Assembly (NCBI RefSeq): GCF_031598375.1
Contig: NZ_CP123872.1
Coordinates: 310,001-374,000 of the forward strand
From: Temperatibacter marinus
Lineage (GTDB): Bacteria > Pseudomonadota > Alphaproteobacteria > Sphingomonadales > Kordiimonadaceae
Length of the DNA: 64,000 nucleotides
Direction of reading: 5' to 3'
The notes under the pieces were generated by a model. The model saw only the letters and a list, made by a program, of their open reading frames with translations. It ran no database searches and was not told the origin of the DNA. The first letter of the stretch is position 1. The number at the start of each line of letters is the position of its first letter. Positions 17,461 through 25,441 of this stretch are shown in pieces. The position numbers and the translations under genes were made by a program.

Positions 17461-18837
17461 TTAATTTGACTTGAATTTTTCAATATCACGCGCAATCATT
17501 ATATCAAACCCTTCCCTGGACCCCTCTGGAGAGAACCATTTATGCTTGCTCAACTTCATAGAATGGGTATTACCGCCATATTGATATCCAACACACTGTC
17601 CGCCGCCTTTATTAATCCGCTTACACAAACTTTCATTCCATTTGGGTATTGAATAGAAATCACGGTCTGGATAATGAAGAAACAAGGGAACGTTAATTAA
17701 GTCATGTCTATGAAAGGCACCAATATTATCCATAGCGTCAGCAATTTGAGAGTCATGTGCATAGATCGTTTTTCCGTCAGTATTTTTTTCAATTGAAAAA
17801 TCTGCACTTTTGATTGTATCAACGCCTGCATTTAAAGCAGCATACATTTCTTCGTATTTCTCTCGTACACTTTCAGCAACTGTTAATCGATCATAAGTAT
17901 CCCTTTGCCAAGTCCAGTCTTTATAAATAAGCGTTCCGATCCACTCTGAAGGATAAGCAAAGATAAAATCCTGATTAATGGACCCATTCACACCCACTGC
18001 GGAACCAGTCCATGAACCATCCCCAGACAGGAAAGCTTGAGGGCTATTTTGCATCGGCGCATAGGTCTCTGCTTGCGTAAAGCGACTGGGGAATGTGCCA
18101 GACCAAATTGAGGCCTTTCTAAAGTTATTTCCCATAGACGAGCCATCCGCTTGAATTGCAAGTGCGACTAAAGCTGCATCTCCCCCTTGAGAATGGGCCG
18201 TGAGATTAATGTTCTTAAGGTCAATGTCCAAGTCTTGATACTCTGAGAATGCAGCCTTCATCGTATGCACACCGCCTAATAAATTCAGAACATCCTTTGC
18301 GTAAAATATTGGACTAAGATAACTACCGTTATCCCAATCTCTCATAAATTCAATACCACCTGCTGGTTTGCCTTTTACTGTACCATGCCCTCTATATCCA
18401 GGCGTTAGAACGACAAAGCCTGCGTCTACAAATCTATCAATATAAGCGCCGTAATAGCTTTTAGGCTCATAGCCGAATTTATAAAGGGGCGCGGCTTCAA
18501 TTCCTACATAGCCATGAGCAAAAATTACAACGGGATACCCACCCTCTGGCATCGGGGTCACTGGTATATCTATGCGCGTGTAGAGAGTCAGCTCATCAGA
18601 TTTGTATGACCCCATATAGGTTTTATAAGCTTTTGATCCATCTTTAGAATGAAACTCTTGATAGCCTTCAGACGTGATTTCTTCAATAACTTGAAGCCGC
18701 GAGGTGTAATCTTCTTTTCGAAGGGCATCGACTGTCATACTCTCTAGTGACAGGATTGACGTGTCTACTTTAGTCTCCGAACATGCAGAAAGCTGGATAC
18801 AGAAAAACAAAAAAGGTAACCAGCTATACTTTAACAT
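17461..18837 (-). CDS. Lipoprotein alpha/beta hydrolase
   Basis: A 458-residue exported hydrolase. A short signal ends in a lipobox (LSAC, C19), so it should be a lipoprotein of the periplasm or outer membrane. The mature part is an alpha/beta hydrolase of the dienelactone hydrolase or prolyl-oligopeptidase type: oxyanion region FAHGYVG (H108), TPGYRGHG, and nucleophile elbow TAHSQGGD (S216). The last histidine may be in NTHSMKLS. It sits just upstream of the TonB receptor gene, with its own operator at 18881-18896, so it probably acts on the substrate outside the cytoplasm, for example by cutting an ester before or after outer-membrane passage. The substrate is unknown. Confidence 0.82.
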   Translation of the reverse strand: MLKYSWLPFLFFCIQLSACSETKVDTSILSLESMTVDALRKEDYTSRLQVIEEITSEGYQEFHSKDGSKAYKTYMGSYKSDELTLYTRIDIPVTPMPEGGYPVVIFAHGYVGIEAAPLYKFGYEPKSYYGAYIDRFVDAGFVVLTPGYRGHGTVKGKPAGGIEFMRDWDNGSYLSPIFYAKDVLNLLGGVHTMKAAFSEYQDLDIDLKNINLTAHSQGGDAALVALAIQADGSSMGNNFRKASIWSGTFPSRFTQAETYAPMQNSPQAFLSGDGSWTGSAVGVNGSINQDFIFAYPSEWIGTLIYKDWTWQRDTYDRLTVAESVREKYEEMYAALNAGVDTIKSADFSIEKNTDGKTIYAHDSQIADAMDNIGAFHRHDLINVPLFLHYPDRDFYSIPKWNESLCKRINKGGGQCVGYQYGGNTHSMKLSKHKWFSPEGSREGFDIMIARDIEKFKSN

Positions 18838-18880
18838 TTACACTCCTATTCATAGATACGTCTTATAGAGTTACACAATA

Positions 18881-18896
18881 AAGACTTCGAATGCAA
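18881..18896 (-). promoter_or_regulatory. LacI-type operator, copy 7
   Basis: AAGACTTCGAATGCAA keeps CTTCGAATGCAA of the operator. It lies 43 bases before the ATG of the lipoprotein hydrolase gene and is the outermost copy on this side. Confidence 0.68.
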
Positions 18897-18972
18897 ATTG
18901 AAAATTATGGGCACAAATGGCATTGGCAAAGTAACTTGTTGTGCAGATTTATGCGAGTGATAATCTGATCCC

Positions 18973-19143
18973 ATGAACATATCCTTCAAATACTTTAAAC
19001 ACAATCCAGCCGTCATCCAACTGGCTGCACTTCTTTATATCCGATTTCAACTTTCACTTCGCCAGGTTGAAGAACTGTTGTTTGAGATGCCCCTATTAAA
19101 AAAACATACCTTCGAAGAATTTAAGAAAACTATTTTTTTGTGA
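18973..19143 (+). pseudogene. IS6-family transposase remnant
   Basis: A 56-residue open frame too short to be a working gene. Its first part (FKYFKHNPAVIQ, LYIRFQLSLRQVEELL) resembles the N-terminal helix-turn-helix region of IS6/IS26-type transposases, which read FK.RHF...VI..A...Y.RY.LS.RD.EE. After residue 40 the similarity ends abruptly, so the catalytic domain is lost. No terminal inverted repeats were recognised. It lies in the 450-base stretch between the lipoprotein hydrolase start and the tRNA, which otherwise holds only operator copy 7 and no other gene I can support. It marks an old insertion at the edge of the catabolic cluster. Confidence 0.65.
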
Positions 19144-19287
19144 ATACAACAAAACAAATTAACAACATGATTAAAGAGAGAATTCAAAGTGAACTCACGA
19201 GAGAACTAATATAGTCACCGATTGGTCACCTAGCTGACATCTGAAATCCTAGATCTTGATAAGCTATTGAAATATAATGAGAAAATA

Positions 19288-19363
19288 TGGTGGTCGGTAC
19301 TGGGTTCGAACCAGCGACCTCTTCGATGTCAACGAAACGCTCTACCAGCTGAGCTAACCGACC
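19288..19363 (-). tRNA. tRNA-Val (anticodon GAC)
   Basis: On the minus strand the 76 bases fold as a standard tRNA. The acceptor stem is GGTCGGT with ACCGACC, followed by discriminator A and an encoded CCA (19288-19290). The D arm holds AGCTGGTAGAG, the anticodon arm TTCG-TTGACAT-CGAA has GAC at positions 34-36, and the T arm contains GGTTCGAACC. GAC reads the valine codons GUC and GUU. Its 3' end faces the catabolic cluster. Confidence 0.96.
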
Positions 19364-19446
19364 TAACCACGTAAGAGACTGAACTGTCTTGGAGGACTGT
19401 TTAGGGGCTTTTCTTATGGAGTTCAAGCAAGAAATGTGTCTCATCG

Positions 19447-20466
19447 TTATTTATTTGATGCAAAGAGACCCACTCCTGTCATATAAACCGTATAAATCAT
19501 CCACTTTAGTGAAAAGCGAACCATCAAGGCAATCCTGGCATAATGGGCTGCCACTTTCATCTTCCCCTGCTCTTTCAAAAACAGACTAAGGTGACGGGCC
19601 ACATCCCCTTGCCCAATACGCGCCAACTCGCGGATCAAAGGCGTACGAGCATTCATATGTAAATTTGTATAAAGGCGGAATTGATACTGCAATTTTATCA
19701 ACTTTGATTGCTGTGTTGTGACTGTCTCTGCTTTGCCAGGGTCAGGAATATAATGTTTCGAAACAATTCGATCATTAATCAGCACGCGCGCCCCTTGGTC
19801 GATGGCTCGCAAATATATCTCTCGGTCCCCTTCATAGCGAAGATCTTCATCAAAAGCCCCGATGTCCAGAATAAACTGGCGGCGCAAAATGAGCGTATTT
19901 GCATGGCAAAAAATACCTTTATCGACACATTCTTCCGGACGGCCATAGTAAAATCCTGAATGTTGGGCAGGATTTTTAATAAAGCGATCGCGATTTAATC
20001 CATGCCATAATAACTCAGCAGTCTCTTCTCCTTGATGATCCACAGCCACTTGTAATGCACAGAGCATATCTGGCTGTTGCTGCGTCTGTTTGACCTCTTC
20101 TGTTAGTGCCGCTAATGAAGTGGAAAGATAGTCGGGATCCGTCCAATGGTCATCATCATCTAAAAAAGCGAGATACTCAGCTTGCGCAGCAAGAATGCCT
20201 TGATTTAAAGCATGATAGGCGCCGTGTCCCTGCAGGGAATGATCGAGTGTTATAAAAGAAACCGACGTTGGGGCTTCCTCTATAATGGCTTTATATGCTG
20301 CCCTATGCTCTTCGAGGGATCCATCATTGATGACAACAACTTGAAAGGTTACATTTTTTTGGTCTAAAACAGATGCTAAAGCCCGCTTGAAAAGAGCTGG
20401 TCTATTACGCGTGGTTATTACAACCGAAAAGTCGTAATCAACTGCTATCTCTTGATCTTCAACCAT
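19447..20466 (-). CDS. Family 2 glycosyltransferase
   Basis: A 339-residue GT-A fold glycosyltransferase of family 2. The N-terminus has the nucleotide-sugar site (SVVITTRNRPALFKRALAS) and the metal DxD region appears as AFLDDDDHWTDPDYL. A hydrophobic C-terminal stretch may anchor it to the membrane. ATG 20466 is chosen because it overlaps the sulfotransferase stop as ATGGTTGA; a TTG further upstream is less likely. It is the last gene of the minus-strand run that starts with the type I secretion genes. It should add a sugar to a lipid, polysaccharide or protein; donor and acceptor are unknown. Confidence 0.87.
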   Translation of the reverse strand: MVEDQEIAVDYDFSVVITTRNRPALFKRALASVLDQKNVTFQVVVINDGSLEEHRAAYKAIIEEAPTSVSFITLDHSLQGHGAYHALNQGILAAQAEYLAFLDDDDHWTDPDYLSTSLAALTEEVKQTQQQPDMLCALQVAVDHQGEETAELLWHGLNRDRFIKNPAQHSGFYYGRPEECVDKGIFCHANTLILRRQFILDIGAFDEDLRYEGDREIYLRAIDQGARVLINDRIVSKHYIPDPGKAETVTTQQSKLIKLQYQFRLYTNLHMNARTPLIRELARIGQGDVARHLSLFLKEQGKMKVAAHYARIALMVRFSLKWMIYTVYMTGVGLFASNK

Positions 20467-21217
20467 TTTGATTAACCCAAGCGGGCTCAATCACCATCTC
20501 CGCTTCCTTATATCCGCAAAAGGACAGAATCTCTTTGATACCCTCTTCCTTATTCATCATCTCCAAGGGGTAAACTTTGACATTTTCTGGATAGTCTAGG
20601 GCAAACATGTGTGCCTGTTTGTAATAATAATCATAATAGTGACCGATTGCTTCTTCCTTTGAGGCCGCTTCAAACGTTGGAAAACATTTGTCCCACAGTC
20701 GGTCTATGGCCCACTGTCTTCCATCATGCTCCATGAAATGATTACTTGATGAAATATAGGGCTTCCTCTTAATTAGGGCTGCACACCGATAAAGCAGCTT
20801 TTCGATGAAGCCATAGTTCAAAGTGGTTTTTTTCATAAAACTTTGTATGGTGGCAGTCCGATCTCGTTGCAGACAGACGAATTTCACGGCTGAATTCTCT
20901 GCCAGCATATCGGGCACATATTGCAGATAGTAGAGCCCCGCATCTGAAAGTACGTCAACCTTGTTTGCTACTTTTACTTTAGAAAAATCAGCGACACTAG
21001 GTTTACGGGAAAGGTCAACAGTTAGATATGAAGGATCTCCCCCTTCAATAATGGCTTTAAATTCTCGCAGTGTGTTCACCACCGGTGCCACTGTGCCCTT
21101 ATACGCCATCACCGAGGGATTCATTTCGTGAAAAGAATAGGAATTCTGCTGCTTAGCTATCATCGCAGCAAATGAATTTGTTCCACTTCGTCCTGAGCCT
21201 AACCCAATAATGATCAC
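20459..21217 (-). CDS. Sulfotransferase-family protein
   Basis: A 252-residue cytoplasmic protein with the PAPS-binding P-loop variant GLGSGRSGTNSFAAM near the N-terminus and VCLQRDRTATIQSF in the position of the 3'-phosphate-binding segment. It is therefore likely to move sulfate from PAPS onto a sugar or another acceptor. The start is a GTG with AGAAG before it. It overlaps the glycosyltransferase by 8 bases and lies 95 bases after the deacetylase-like gene, suggesting that the glycan handled by this operon may be sulfated. Confidence 0.75.
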   Translation of the reverse strand: MIIIGLGSGRSGTNSFAAMIAKQQNSYSFHEMNPSVMAYKGTVAPVVNTLREFKAIIEGGDPSYLTVDLSRKPSVADFSKVKVANKVDVLSDAGLYYLQYVPDMLAENSAVKFVCLQRDRTATIQSFMKKTTLNYGFIEKLLYRCAALIKRKPYISSSNHFMEHDGRQWAIDRLWDKCFPTFEAASKEEAIGHYYDYYYKQAHMFALDYPENVKVYPLEMMNKEEGIKEILSFCGYKEAEMVIEPAWVNQNG

Positions 21218-21312
21218 GTTCTTCTATCCCTCATTCTCTTCACGCCAGTACACTATCATGCCCGTTATCCCCGCTGCAACTGAAAAGCCTTTAGGATCAA
21301 GGGTTAATCGGC

Positions 21313-22332
21313 CTACTCTTCTGGTAATTCTTTAGCGGCAAATACTGCAAAGTCCGTGACAGAGATGAACTCTCCCCCAAGATCTTCCTTAAAATAAGTC
21401 GCGACACTGCTTAAGCAATCACAAAGGTGGTCAATATTTTCTTCACTGGCAGCATAGGGAGACCCACCCTTCATCAAGGAGGAAGAGTGATAAGCCATTG
21501 AAAAGAAGCGATCCCCTTTCGCCACTCGCTCTGCTAACAAAGAGTATAACGCTGAAGTCGGCATGCCTTCTGGTGACAAAACCACCCGGGAAATGCCGAG
21601 CCGGGAAAGCAAGCCGATTAGCTTAAGCTTTTTTGCAAGCGGATAATCAAATAGGCCGCCAAGAGCAGGCCCTATCAGGGAGAGCCACCCTGTAAAATGG
21701 CGTGTCAGGGGCTGAAAGGCCATCTGCTGTAGTTCAAAGGGTTGGTGAGGTGCACGCAAATAATTAGTGCCACCATCTTGATATTGGTAAGTGCCGTTTG
21801 GAACTACGCTCAAATCTATTTCATAACCTGCACGGTGTAGCAGTGCGATACTATTTGGGCCAAGGCCGTATCGTCCTGCCTTAAAAATCTTTGGGGAAAA
21901 GCCTATTCGCCTCTCAAAAAGGGCTGTGATGGTCTCGATTTTTTTAAATTCCAGATCCTCAGACAGGTTCCCTTGATAGCTATTGTAGGCAGAAACTTCT
22001 TCCTCATAAGGGGGCGTCAGCCAAGGGTGAAGGTGAACACCTAAATCTATTTCACCGAGGCCGTGTAACGTCTTGAAGTACTCAACTGACCAATCATCTT
22101 CCAGCACTGCCTGATCAAGTACGTAACAAGGCTTAATGTCAAAGGTTTTAAAAACCGCCTGATGCATACGATGTTGATGTTTGATATTTTCTACAGACCG
22201 TGCTGACCTAGAAAAAGGCGCAGACCAGTCAAATTCTTCTTCTGTATCAATAACCACGGTCATCAAGGGATGAGTGAGGTCTTGGACAGCATTCTTCATA
22301 ACAAGGCTATCTCGCTTTACAACTTCATCCAT
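21313..22332 (-). CDS. Polysaccharide deacetylase-like protein
   Basis: A 339-residue protein with a NodB-type barrel. The early metal motif is seen as VVIDTEEEFDW, the histidine motif as GVHLHPW, and a late one as MAYHSSSL. This matches carbohydrate esterase 4-like proteins that act on capsule, teichoic-acid-like or other surface glycans. ATG 22332 is chosen because it overlaps the upstream stop as ATGGATGA with GAGAGG before it; the longer open frame is a shadow. No signal peptide is seen, so it probably works on a cytoplasmic precursor. Removal of an acetyl group is inferred from the family. Confidence 0.75.
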   Translation of the reverse strand: MDEVVKRDSLVMKNAVQDLTHPLMTVVIDTEEEFDWSAPFSRSARSVENIKHQHRMHQAVFKTFDIKPCYVLDQAVLEDDWSVEYFKTLHGLGEIDLGVHLHPWLTPPYEEEVSAYNSYQGNLSEDLEFKKIETITALFERRIGFSPKIFKAGRYGLGPNSIALLHRAGYEIDLSVVPNGTYQYQDGGTNYLRAPHQPFELQQMAFQPLTRHFTGWLSLIGPALGGLFDYPLAKKLKLIGLLSRLGISRVVLSPEGMPTSALYSLLAERVAKGDRFFSMAYHSSSLMKGGSPYAASEENIDHLCDCLSSVATYFKEDLGGEFISVTDFAVFAAKELPEE

Positions 22333-24010
22333 TATGAGACCTCTCAATATACTCAATAATTTTAGCGCCTGCTGCCTCAATCTGAGCATAACAGGCATCA
22401 AAAGCGTCTCGCCCCTTTCCATAGGGGTCAACAATATCCTGTGGTTGATTTAAGAAATCCCCCACATTCAACGATTTAGAGAAGGATTCCGGATAAAATG
22501 CTTGTATGTCATCTTCGTTTTTATGATCAAAATAAAGAATGAGATCTGCCTTCTCCATAAGAGACGGCGATGCATAACGCGACCGGTGTGCTCCCAAACT
22601 CTGCCCTAATTTTTCCGAGGCCGCTTTCGCATCAGGCGGAGACATACGCGCTTCAGGCATATGAAATCCTGCACTTATCACTGAGATCTGATTGTCATCA
22701 AAGTGATTCTGAAGATACTGCCCGAGGAAGGGGCTTCGACAAATATTGCCGTAACAAAGAACCAGTATGTTTTTGAGAGGCTTAGAGGACAGCGAACATT
22801 TCTGGTGATGCGCTGTTTTTCGATCTATTGCTGTGCGCCCCAAAAGTTTACGTATTTTGTTGTTGATCATCTTCTTCAAGCTCGCCCATTCCTGTTCAAA
22901 TGGTGCTGGATCATCCTTACTCTGGGTATCAATCGTCGCTTTATTGATCAAATGATGAAAGGCTGCCTTTAGTCCATGAAAGACCAGAGACACCGCTTTA
23001 CTGAAACTATTTTTCTGCTCTAAAGATCTATTCAAGTCATAAATTGACGCTGTTAATGCTCGAGAGATTTTTCCCGCAGTATAAGAGAAATTTTTCGCAC
23101 ATGCCTTTTTCCTCTGCAAGCTTTCTATGTAGAGCGATGGGAAATCTACCCCTGCAAATAGAGCTAAAGGTAAGGACCCCCAAAAGCGGGCGTTCACCTC
23201 TAATAAACAATGGGCTTTAGTAGAGGGGTTGTAGCGAAACTCAAACATAGCAACGCCGTTCAACTGTGTAGCCTCCGCCAGTTTCTTCACATCCTTCAGC
23301 ATGACTTTAGAGAGGGGAACAGATTTCCTGATACTACTGCCACCTGCAATCCCTTCGCTTACTCTTTCATGTTGAAACGCATGGCTTACCTCTCCTGCCC
23401 AAGCAAGGACAGAAACGCCGACACCGATGCCTTCAAATGACGATTCCAGGAAATACTCTTCGTGATGATCAAGAGAAGAAAGGTTGGCCTCTAATTCTTG
23501 CATAGAGCCTATCTTCACTACCATTTGTTTCCCAGACAATTTATCCAGCGTTATGCTTGATTTAGGCTTTAAGAAAAGGGGGTAATGATGTGTATCATGT
23601 GGCGTATCAATCATAGAGACTTCGGGCCTTGCAATACCCAATTTGACTGCCAATTCATGTGTTTCCCATTTATCTATAAAAGTCGAAAAGGCTCTGTCCC
23701 CTGGGGTTGCAATCTTATCGCTATTGATACCATGCTCTTTAAGCATCAACGGCACCATAGCTTGATCTGTGCAAGGAATGATATAATCAAAAGCCTCATT
23801 TTGATCAAGCTGAGTAAGAAGCATCAACCACCTATCGAGGTCACTATAGGCGGGGGCAATTTTATGAATTTTTTTAATGAACGAGGAGGAAAGAGATATA
23901 GAATTTAATCGTTCAGGCAAAACATGGACTTCATGCCCTGCCCGTCCCAATGAGCGCACGACCGCAAGAAAACTTCTTAAATCATCACCAATGACTAGTA
24001 TTTTCGCCAT
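22325..24010 (-). CDS. ATP-grasp / low-molecular-weight tyrosine phosphatase fusion
   Basis: A 561-residue protein joining two enzymes. Residues 1-310 form an ATP-grasp unit: an N-terminal Rossmann-like part (KILVIGDDLRSF), lysine at KPKSS and the metal residues E257, E271 and N273 in CLLEVNARFWG. ATP-grasp enzymes join a carboxylate to an amine, thiol or other group via an acyl phosphate. After a linker of about 100 residues, 412-561 form a low-molecular-weight phosphotyrosine phosphatase: CX5R loop CYGNICRS (C419, R425) and the general acid in VDPYGKG (D528). Phosphatases of this type often control Wzc-like polysaccharide kinases. The gene is 84 bases after the secretion adaptor and overlaps the deacetylase-like gene by 8 bases. 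Confidence 0.85.
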   Translation of the reverse strand: MAKILVIGDDLRSFLAVVRSLGRAGHEVHVLPERLNSISLSSSFIKKIHKIAPAYSDLDRWLMLLTQLDQNEAFDYIIPCTDQAMVPLMLKEHGINSDKIATPGDRAFSTFIDKWETHELAVKLGIARPEVSMIDTPHDTHHYPLFLKPKSSITLDKLSGKQMVVKIGSMQELEANLSSLDHHEEYFLESSFEGIGVGVSVLAWAGEVSHAFQHERVSEGIAGGSSIRKSVPLSKVMLKDVKKLAEATQLNGVAMFEFRYNPSTKAHCLLEVNARFWGSLPLALFAGVDFPSLYIESLQRKKACAKNFSYTAGKISRALTASIYDLNRSLEQKNSFSKAVSLVFHGLKAAFHHLINKATIDTQSKDDPAPFEQEWASLKKMINNKIRKLLGRTAIDRKTAHHQKCSLSSKPLKNILVLCYGNICRSPFLGQYLQNHFDDNQISVISAGFHMPEARMSPPDAKAASEKLGQSLGAHRSRYASPSLMEKADLILYFDHKNEDDIQAFYPESFSKSLNVGDFLNQPQDIVDPYGKGRDAFDACYAQIEAAGAKIIEYIERSHNG

Positions 24011-24094
24011 AACCCCTCATAATTCCTTAAGAATTAGATTTACAAAAAAGCCCGCAAATTGCAACCCATACAAAGACACCTTCATATAGGGCCC

Positions 24095-25441
24095 TTAATC
24101 TTCTCTCATAGAGCGTCTGACTAAGTCGGTAATTGGATCTAGAAAATATTCCATGGCAGTACGTTTACCAGCTTCAATAAGAATTTCCACAGGCATTCCA
24201 GGTAAAAGTGTTTCATTTTTCACTCTAGAAAATTCTTCAGGGCTAATAAAAATCCGCACCTCAAAAAACTGTTCTCCTGTGATATCATCTTTCTTAGCAT
24301 CCCCTGATACATCCATCACCGTCCCCTTTAATTCAGGTGTCGTTCTTTGCTTTAATCCTGATAGTCTTATTCTTACAGGCATGGTGGCGATCACATTATC
24401 TGCATCCGTTGGCTTAATCCTTCCCCTTACAAAAAGGCCATCCATAGGAACAATATCTAGAATTGGCTGCCCCGGAGGAATAACACCACCAACAGTAAAG
24501 ACAGAAAGCCCAATTACTTTTCCAGCTTGAGGTGCAATAATTTCTGATCGGATATAAATATCTCTAGCAGCAATAAATTCCTCTTGAAGTTCAAAAAGTT
24601 GCTCTGTCACTGACATCGTTTTTTCTTCAACATCCTGCCGTCGGTCATGTGTAAGCTGGAGTATTTGCATGCGGGTTTCACTGATGCCGATGGCAGCGGC
24701 ACTAACATCTGTATTCAAGCGTGCAATCATGCCTTCAGCCTGTGTTTTTTCTTTTCTTTGCGCAAGGACACGAGGCAAGTCAACTGTGCCCCTTTTGGCC
24801 AGCTTTTCAAGCCGGTTGAGTTCATCCTGAATATACGTAAGCTCTTCTTTCTTGGCATTGAGTTGGGCTGCAAAACCTTTTTTCTGCCCCTCTAGCTGCT
24901 TCACCTTTTCCTGTAAAATGCCAATTTCACCATTCAATTGATCTCGCCGCGCATTGAATAAATTCTCTTGGGCGATACGGATGCCTTGTTTATTTCTTTC
25001 ATTTCGGATAGGAACCGCAGGCGCTGTCCATGTAATCTTTTTGAGGTCACTGCGCTCTGCAGTTAATCGGTCTAGGATGGCTTGGGTCATCAAAAAGCGT
25101 GTTTCTAACAAATTCAACCTTACTTCAGCACGCGTCTGATCCAAGCTGATTAGTCGTTGACCTTGGCTCACTTGTTCACCCTCTTTGATGTGAACCTTTG
25201 CAACAATTCCGCCCTCTAAATGTTGAATTGTTTTTCTATTGCCATCAGCAACGAGCGACCCTTGAGAGACGACGCCCTCAGAAAGCGGTACAAACAGTGC
25301 CCATAAGAGAAAGAATCCAAATCCCAGCCCTGCGATCCAAAGTCCGTAAACAGAAACGCGCAGACTATCTGGCTTTTCGAGGCCATCTTCAGGTCCAAAG
25401 TCTTGCCAAATTTTCTCAATCCATTGAGTAAGCTTACTCAT
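24095..25441 (-). CDS. Type I secretion membrane-fusion protein (HlyD family)
   Basis: A 448-residue adaptor of the HlyD/PrtE type. One transmembrane helix lies at about residues 30-50, followed by a biotinyl-lipoyl-like half (GNRKTIQHLEGGIVAKVHIKEGEQVSQGQ), a long coiled-coil hairpin to about residue 290 (many E, K, Q and L) and the second lipoyl half with a beta-barrel (IIAPQAGKVIGLSVFTVGGVIPPGQPIL). It links the inner-membrane ATPase with a TolC-type outer-membrane channel. Its start overlaps the ATPase stop as ATGA. Confidence 0.92.
   Translation of the reverse strand: MSKLTQWIEKIWQDFGPEDGLEKPDSLRVSVYGLWIAGLGFGFFLLWALFVPLSEGVVSQGSLVADGNRKTIQHLEGGIVAKVHIKEGEQVSQGQRLISLDQTRAEVRLNLLETRFLMTQAILDRLTAERSDLKKITWTAPAVPIRNERNKQGIRIAQENLFNARRDQLNGEIGILQEKVKQLEGQKKGFAAQLNAKKEELTYIQDELNRLEKLAKRGTVDLPRVLAQRKEKTQAEGMIARLNTDVSAAAIGISETRMQILQLTHDRRQDVEEKTMSVTEQLFELQEEFIAARDIYIRSEIIAPQAGKVIGLSVFTVGGVIPPGQPILDIVPMDGLFVRGRIKPTDADNVIATMPVRIRLSGLKQRTTPELKGTVMDVSGDAKKDDITGEQFFEVRIFISPEEFSRVKNETLLPGMPVEILIEAGKRTAMEYFLDPITDLVRRSMRED

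Noticed and set aside
19169-19216. 15-codon open frame starting ATG 19169 between the transposase remnant and the tRNA
   Set aside because: Too short to support, no recognised motif and no clear ribosome-binding site.
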